A DNA stretch of 6,936 bases from positions 1-6,936 of the forward strand of contig JAISQH010000240.1 in NCBI GenBank assembly GCA_031274385.1, in the 5' to 3' direction. The DNA is from Planctomycetaceae bacterium. Lineage in GTDB: Bacteria; Planctomycetota; Planctomycetia; Pirellulales; Thermoguttaceae. Within the stretch, counting starts at the first letter, position 1; each line of letters starts with the position of its first letter. A program made the translations under genes and the position numbers. Under the pieces are notes generated by a model, which was given only the letters and a program-made list of their open reading frames with translations, ran no database searches and was not told the origin of the DNA. Positions 5,294-6,936 of the stretch are shown in pieces.

Positions 5294-6439
5294 ATGAAAC
5301 GAAAATTGCAAGGATATTATCGAACCATTTCAACAGTGGGCGAAACTGTTAAGGCGTTTATTCCGGTTACGTTGCCGCCGGAACCGCCGATAGTTTGGTC
5401 GGCTCAATTGCTTCGTCAGTTTGATGCGGCTCATCTTGCACTCGGACGATTGGAAGGTGCCGGTAATTTTCTGCCGGAAACGCCGCTTTTTTTGTACTCC
5501 TATATTCGTAAAGAAGCGGTATTATCATCAAAGATTGAAGGTACGCAATCGTCTCTCTCCGATTTATTGGCGTTTGAACTTGATCAGATACCCGGCGTTC
5601 CTATTAATGATGTACAAGAAGTCAGTAATTATGTTGCGGCATTGAATCATGGTCTCGCGCGGCTTGAAGAAGGTTTTCCTTTGTCCCTTCGTTTGATACG
5701 TGAAATTCACGGTAAACTGTTATCAACCGGACGAGGTGCAACCCAAACGCCGGGAGAATTTCGCCGTTCTCAAAATTGGATTGGCAGAACGCGACCGGGC
5801 AATGCCGTCTATGTTCCGCCGCCGCCGGAAATGTTGATCGAATGTCTGGGCGATCTGGAAAATTTTTTGCACAATAAAGAAACATCGCCGCTTTTAACTG
5901 CGGCACTGGCTCACGTTCAATTTGAAACGATTCATCCATTTTTGGACGGAAACGGTCGTGTCGGACGGTTACTCATAACTTTTTTATTGTACGAAAAGAA
6001 ACTTCTGACCAAACCGTTACTTTATTTGAGTTTGTATTTCAAGACTCATCGGCAACAATATTACGAATTGCTCAATCAAGTTCGATTGCAGGGTGATTGG
6101 GAAAGTTGGATCGGATTTTTTGCGGAAGCGGTTAGAGAAACCGCAGACAACGCTGTTGTAACAGCAAAAAAACTCCATGCGTTATTTGAAGAGGATACTG
6201 AAAAAATTGCAACATTAGGTCGTGCGGCTGTTTCGATCAGACTTGTCCATGAAATGATGATTCGCCGCCCGCTTTCAACTCCGCAGTTTTTAGTTGAATC
6301 AACCGGTTTAAGTCCGGCAACCACGAACAAAGCCTTACAAAATTTAGTTCAATTAAATATTGTCAAAGAAATCACTCAACGCCGCCGCGACCGTTTATTT
6401 TGTTATAAAAAATGCTTCGACATACTTAATGCAGAATAG
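5294..6439 (+). CDS. Fic family AMP-transferase (class II, N-terminal inhibitory motif) with C-terminal winged helix
   Basis: The 381-residue protein has the complete Fic layout of the SoFic type. An N-terminal Fic/DOC_N-like region (about 20-110) contains S78-S-K-I-E82-G83, matching the inhibitory (S/T)xxxE(G/N) motif whose Glu blocks productive ATP binding. The flap region has FRRSQNWIGR (156-165) and VPPPPEM. The catalytic motif HPFLDGNGRVGR (214-225) is intact, with H214, acidic D218 and both arginines. Residues about 310-375 form a winged helix: STPQFLVESTGLSPATTNKA, then a basic wing TQRRRDR. Intact Fic enzymes transfer AMP from ATP to Ser/Thr/Tyr hydroxyls of target proteins in the cytoplasm; the target is unknown. 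Length is close to SoFic (about 370). The ATG at 5294 has only a weak ribosome-binding site but starts directly after the palindrome and gives a family-like N-terminus. It stands between the CzcN-like gene and the CzcA-type pump gene, an uncommon partner for either. No antitoxin gene is adjacent, consistent with built-in inhibition. Confidence 0.95.
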   Translation: MKRKLQGYYRTISTVGETVKAFIPVTLPPEPPIVWSAQLLRQFDAAHLALGRLEGAGNFLPETPLFLYSYIRKEAVLSSKIEGTQSSLSDLLAFELDQIPGVPINDVQEVSNYVAALNHGLARLEEGFPLSLRLIREIHGKLLSTGRGATQTPGEFRRSQNWIGRTRPGNAVYVPPPPEMLIECLGDLENFLHNKETSPLLTAALAHVQFETIHPFLDGNGRVGRLLITFLLYEKKLLTKPLLYLSLYFKTHRQQYYELLNQVRLQGDWESWIGFFAEAVRETADNAVVTAKKLHALFEEDTEKIATLGRAAVSIRLVHEMMIRRPLSTPQFLVESTGLSPATTNKALQNLVQLNIVKEITQRRRDRLFCYKKCFDILNAE

Positions 6440-6485
6440 CTGTCAACCTCCTCACTCATTACAGATCAATACAAACTTTTGTCGA

Positions 6486-6560
6486 GTTTTTTTGTGAGAC
6501 GAAAAGAATGAAACAACAAAATTTTGATTTCCAATTATTTTCGTCTATTTAGGTTTTTTT
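6486..6560. repeat. Palindromic intergenic repeat, copy 3
   Basis: The left arm AGACGAAAAGAAT (6497-6509) matches the reverse complement of ATTATTTTCGTCT (6534-6546) at 12 of 13 positions. The interior has GAAACAACAAA (6510-6520) and TGATTTCCAA (6525-6534) as in copy 1, and the left flank shares 17 bases with copy 2. It sits about 50 bases after the Fic stop and ends before the pump gene leader. A weak hairpin, AAACT...AGTTT at 6473-6489 running into T7, overlaps its left edge and could help end Fic transcription. Confidence 0.6.
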
Positions 6561-6607
6561 GTATAGTTTTTATACGTTTTATATTTAAAAAGAAAGAGAT
6601 TAAACAC

Positions 6608-6936
6608 ATGGACTTTTTGAATAAAATCATTGACTTTTCATTACGAAATCGTTTTTTTGTAATTCTGTGTGTGTTCTTATTTGGCGCGGCGGGATTGGTT
6701 GCGTTGCAATATCTTGATATTGACGCCTTTCCTGATACAACACCGATTCAGGTACAAATCAATACGGTTGCTCCCGCACTCGGTCCCGAAGAAATTGAAC
6801 AACAAATCACATACCCCATCGAACAGACAATCAGCGGATTGCCCGGATTACAGGAATTGCGAAGTGTTTCAAAATTTGGTTTATCGCAAGTTGTTGTTCT
6901 TTTTGATGACAGTGTTGATATTTATTTCGCACGACA
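6608..6936 (+). CDS. Heavy-metal RND efflux pump, CzcA/CusA family, N-terminal part (runs off right edge)
   Basis: From the ATG at 6608 the frame is open for 109 codons to the window edge. The product begins MDFLNKIIDFSLRNRFFV, has a first membrane helix at about 15-35, then the family signature YLDIDAFPDTTPIQVQINT, followed by APALGPEEIEQQITYPIEQ and SGLPGLQELRSVSKFGLSQV. These segments are typical of the N-terminus and first periplasmic (porter) domain of the heavy-metal efflux RND branch, about 1,030-1,080 residues when complete. The pump uses the proton gradient to expel divalent or monovalent metal ions through the adaptor (2539-4137) and an outer-membrane channel that is not in this window. 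Metal-selecting residues of later membrane helices lie outside, so Czc versus Cus type cannot be decided. The leader has only AGAAAGAGA as a ribosome-binding site. A GTATA-GTTTT-TATAC inverted repeat at 6561-6575 and TATATT at 6580-6585 lie upstream, but no clear promoter is assigned. Confidence 0.93.
   Translation, partial: MDFLNKIIDFSLRNRFFVILCVFLFGAAGLVALQYLDIDAFPDTTPIQVQINTVAPALGPEEIEQQITYPIEQTISGLPGLQELRSVSKFGLSQVVVLFDDSVDIYFAR

Noticed and set aside
5294..6439. Fic gene as the toxin half of a two-gene toxin-antitoxin pair
   Set aside because: The inhibitory S-x3-E-G motif is inside the same protein, and no small antitoxin gene lies next to it, so it is better read as a self-inhibited class II Fic.
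4187..6560. CRISPR array
   Set aside because: The three repeats are over a kilobase apart, imperfect, and separated by genes rather than by uniform spacers; no cas gene is present.
6557..6585. Promoter for the pump gene (TATATT at 6580-6585)
   Set aside because: The -10-like box is acceptable, but no reasonable -35 hexamer stands 16-18 bases upstream; in such AT-rich DNA the match is expected by chance.

Overview
The window looks like bacterial chromosome from a moderately AT-rich member of the Planctomycetota, possibly a gut-associated lineage near Pirellulales/Thermoguttaceae. This placement is an inference from protein style: a TlpA-type thioredoxin behind a long charged helical region, an efflux adaptor whose N-terminal region carries a repeated W/F-C-x2-H-x-V...E...C metal-ligand motif, and the N-terminus of an Rpn/PD-(D/E)XK-type protein. 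No rRNA or tRNA gene is present to confirm it.

Layout. Positions 1-218 hold the start of a minus-strand Rpn/PD-(D/E)XK family gene that runs off the left edge. A 447-base divergent gap (219-665) follows; it has no convincing gene but carries two related palindromes, GTGTTG...CAACAC. The plus strand then holds an exported thioredoxin-like protein (666-1817), a near-consensus sigma-70 promoter (1921-1948), a small exported Cys-rich protein (1995-2444), an RND metal-efflux adaptor of the CzcB/CusB type (2539-4137), an isoprenylcysteine-methyltransferase-like membrane protein resembling CzcN/NccN (4428-5168), a Fic-family AMP-transferase with a C-terminal winged helix (5294-6439), and the first 109 codons of a CzcA/CusA RND pump (6608 to the right edge).

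The core is a heavy-metal efflux locus. The Cys-rich protein and the Cys/His-rich front of the adaptor probably bind metal outside the cytoplasm, the adaptor docks on the CzcA-type pump, and the CzcN-like methyltransferase is a recurrent but poorly understood companion of such loci. No outer-membrane CzcC/TolC gene is visible, and the pump is separated from its adaptor by the methyltransferase and by the Fic gene. The Fic gene has its own perfect 10-bp-arm inverted repeat ending 13 bases before its start, which suggests self-contained (auto)regulation and perhaps late insertion into the locus.

Three gaps downstream of the adaptor (after the adaptor, after the methyltransferase and after Fic) contain related AT-rich palindromic elements built on ACGAAAA...TTTTCGT arms. 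They look like a small dispersed repeat family. The points most worth following up are these repeats, the Fic operator-like palindrome, the Fic-in-efflux-locus arrangement, and the paired palindromes upstream of the thioredoxin gene.
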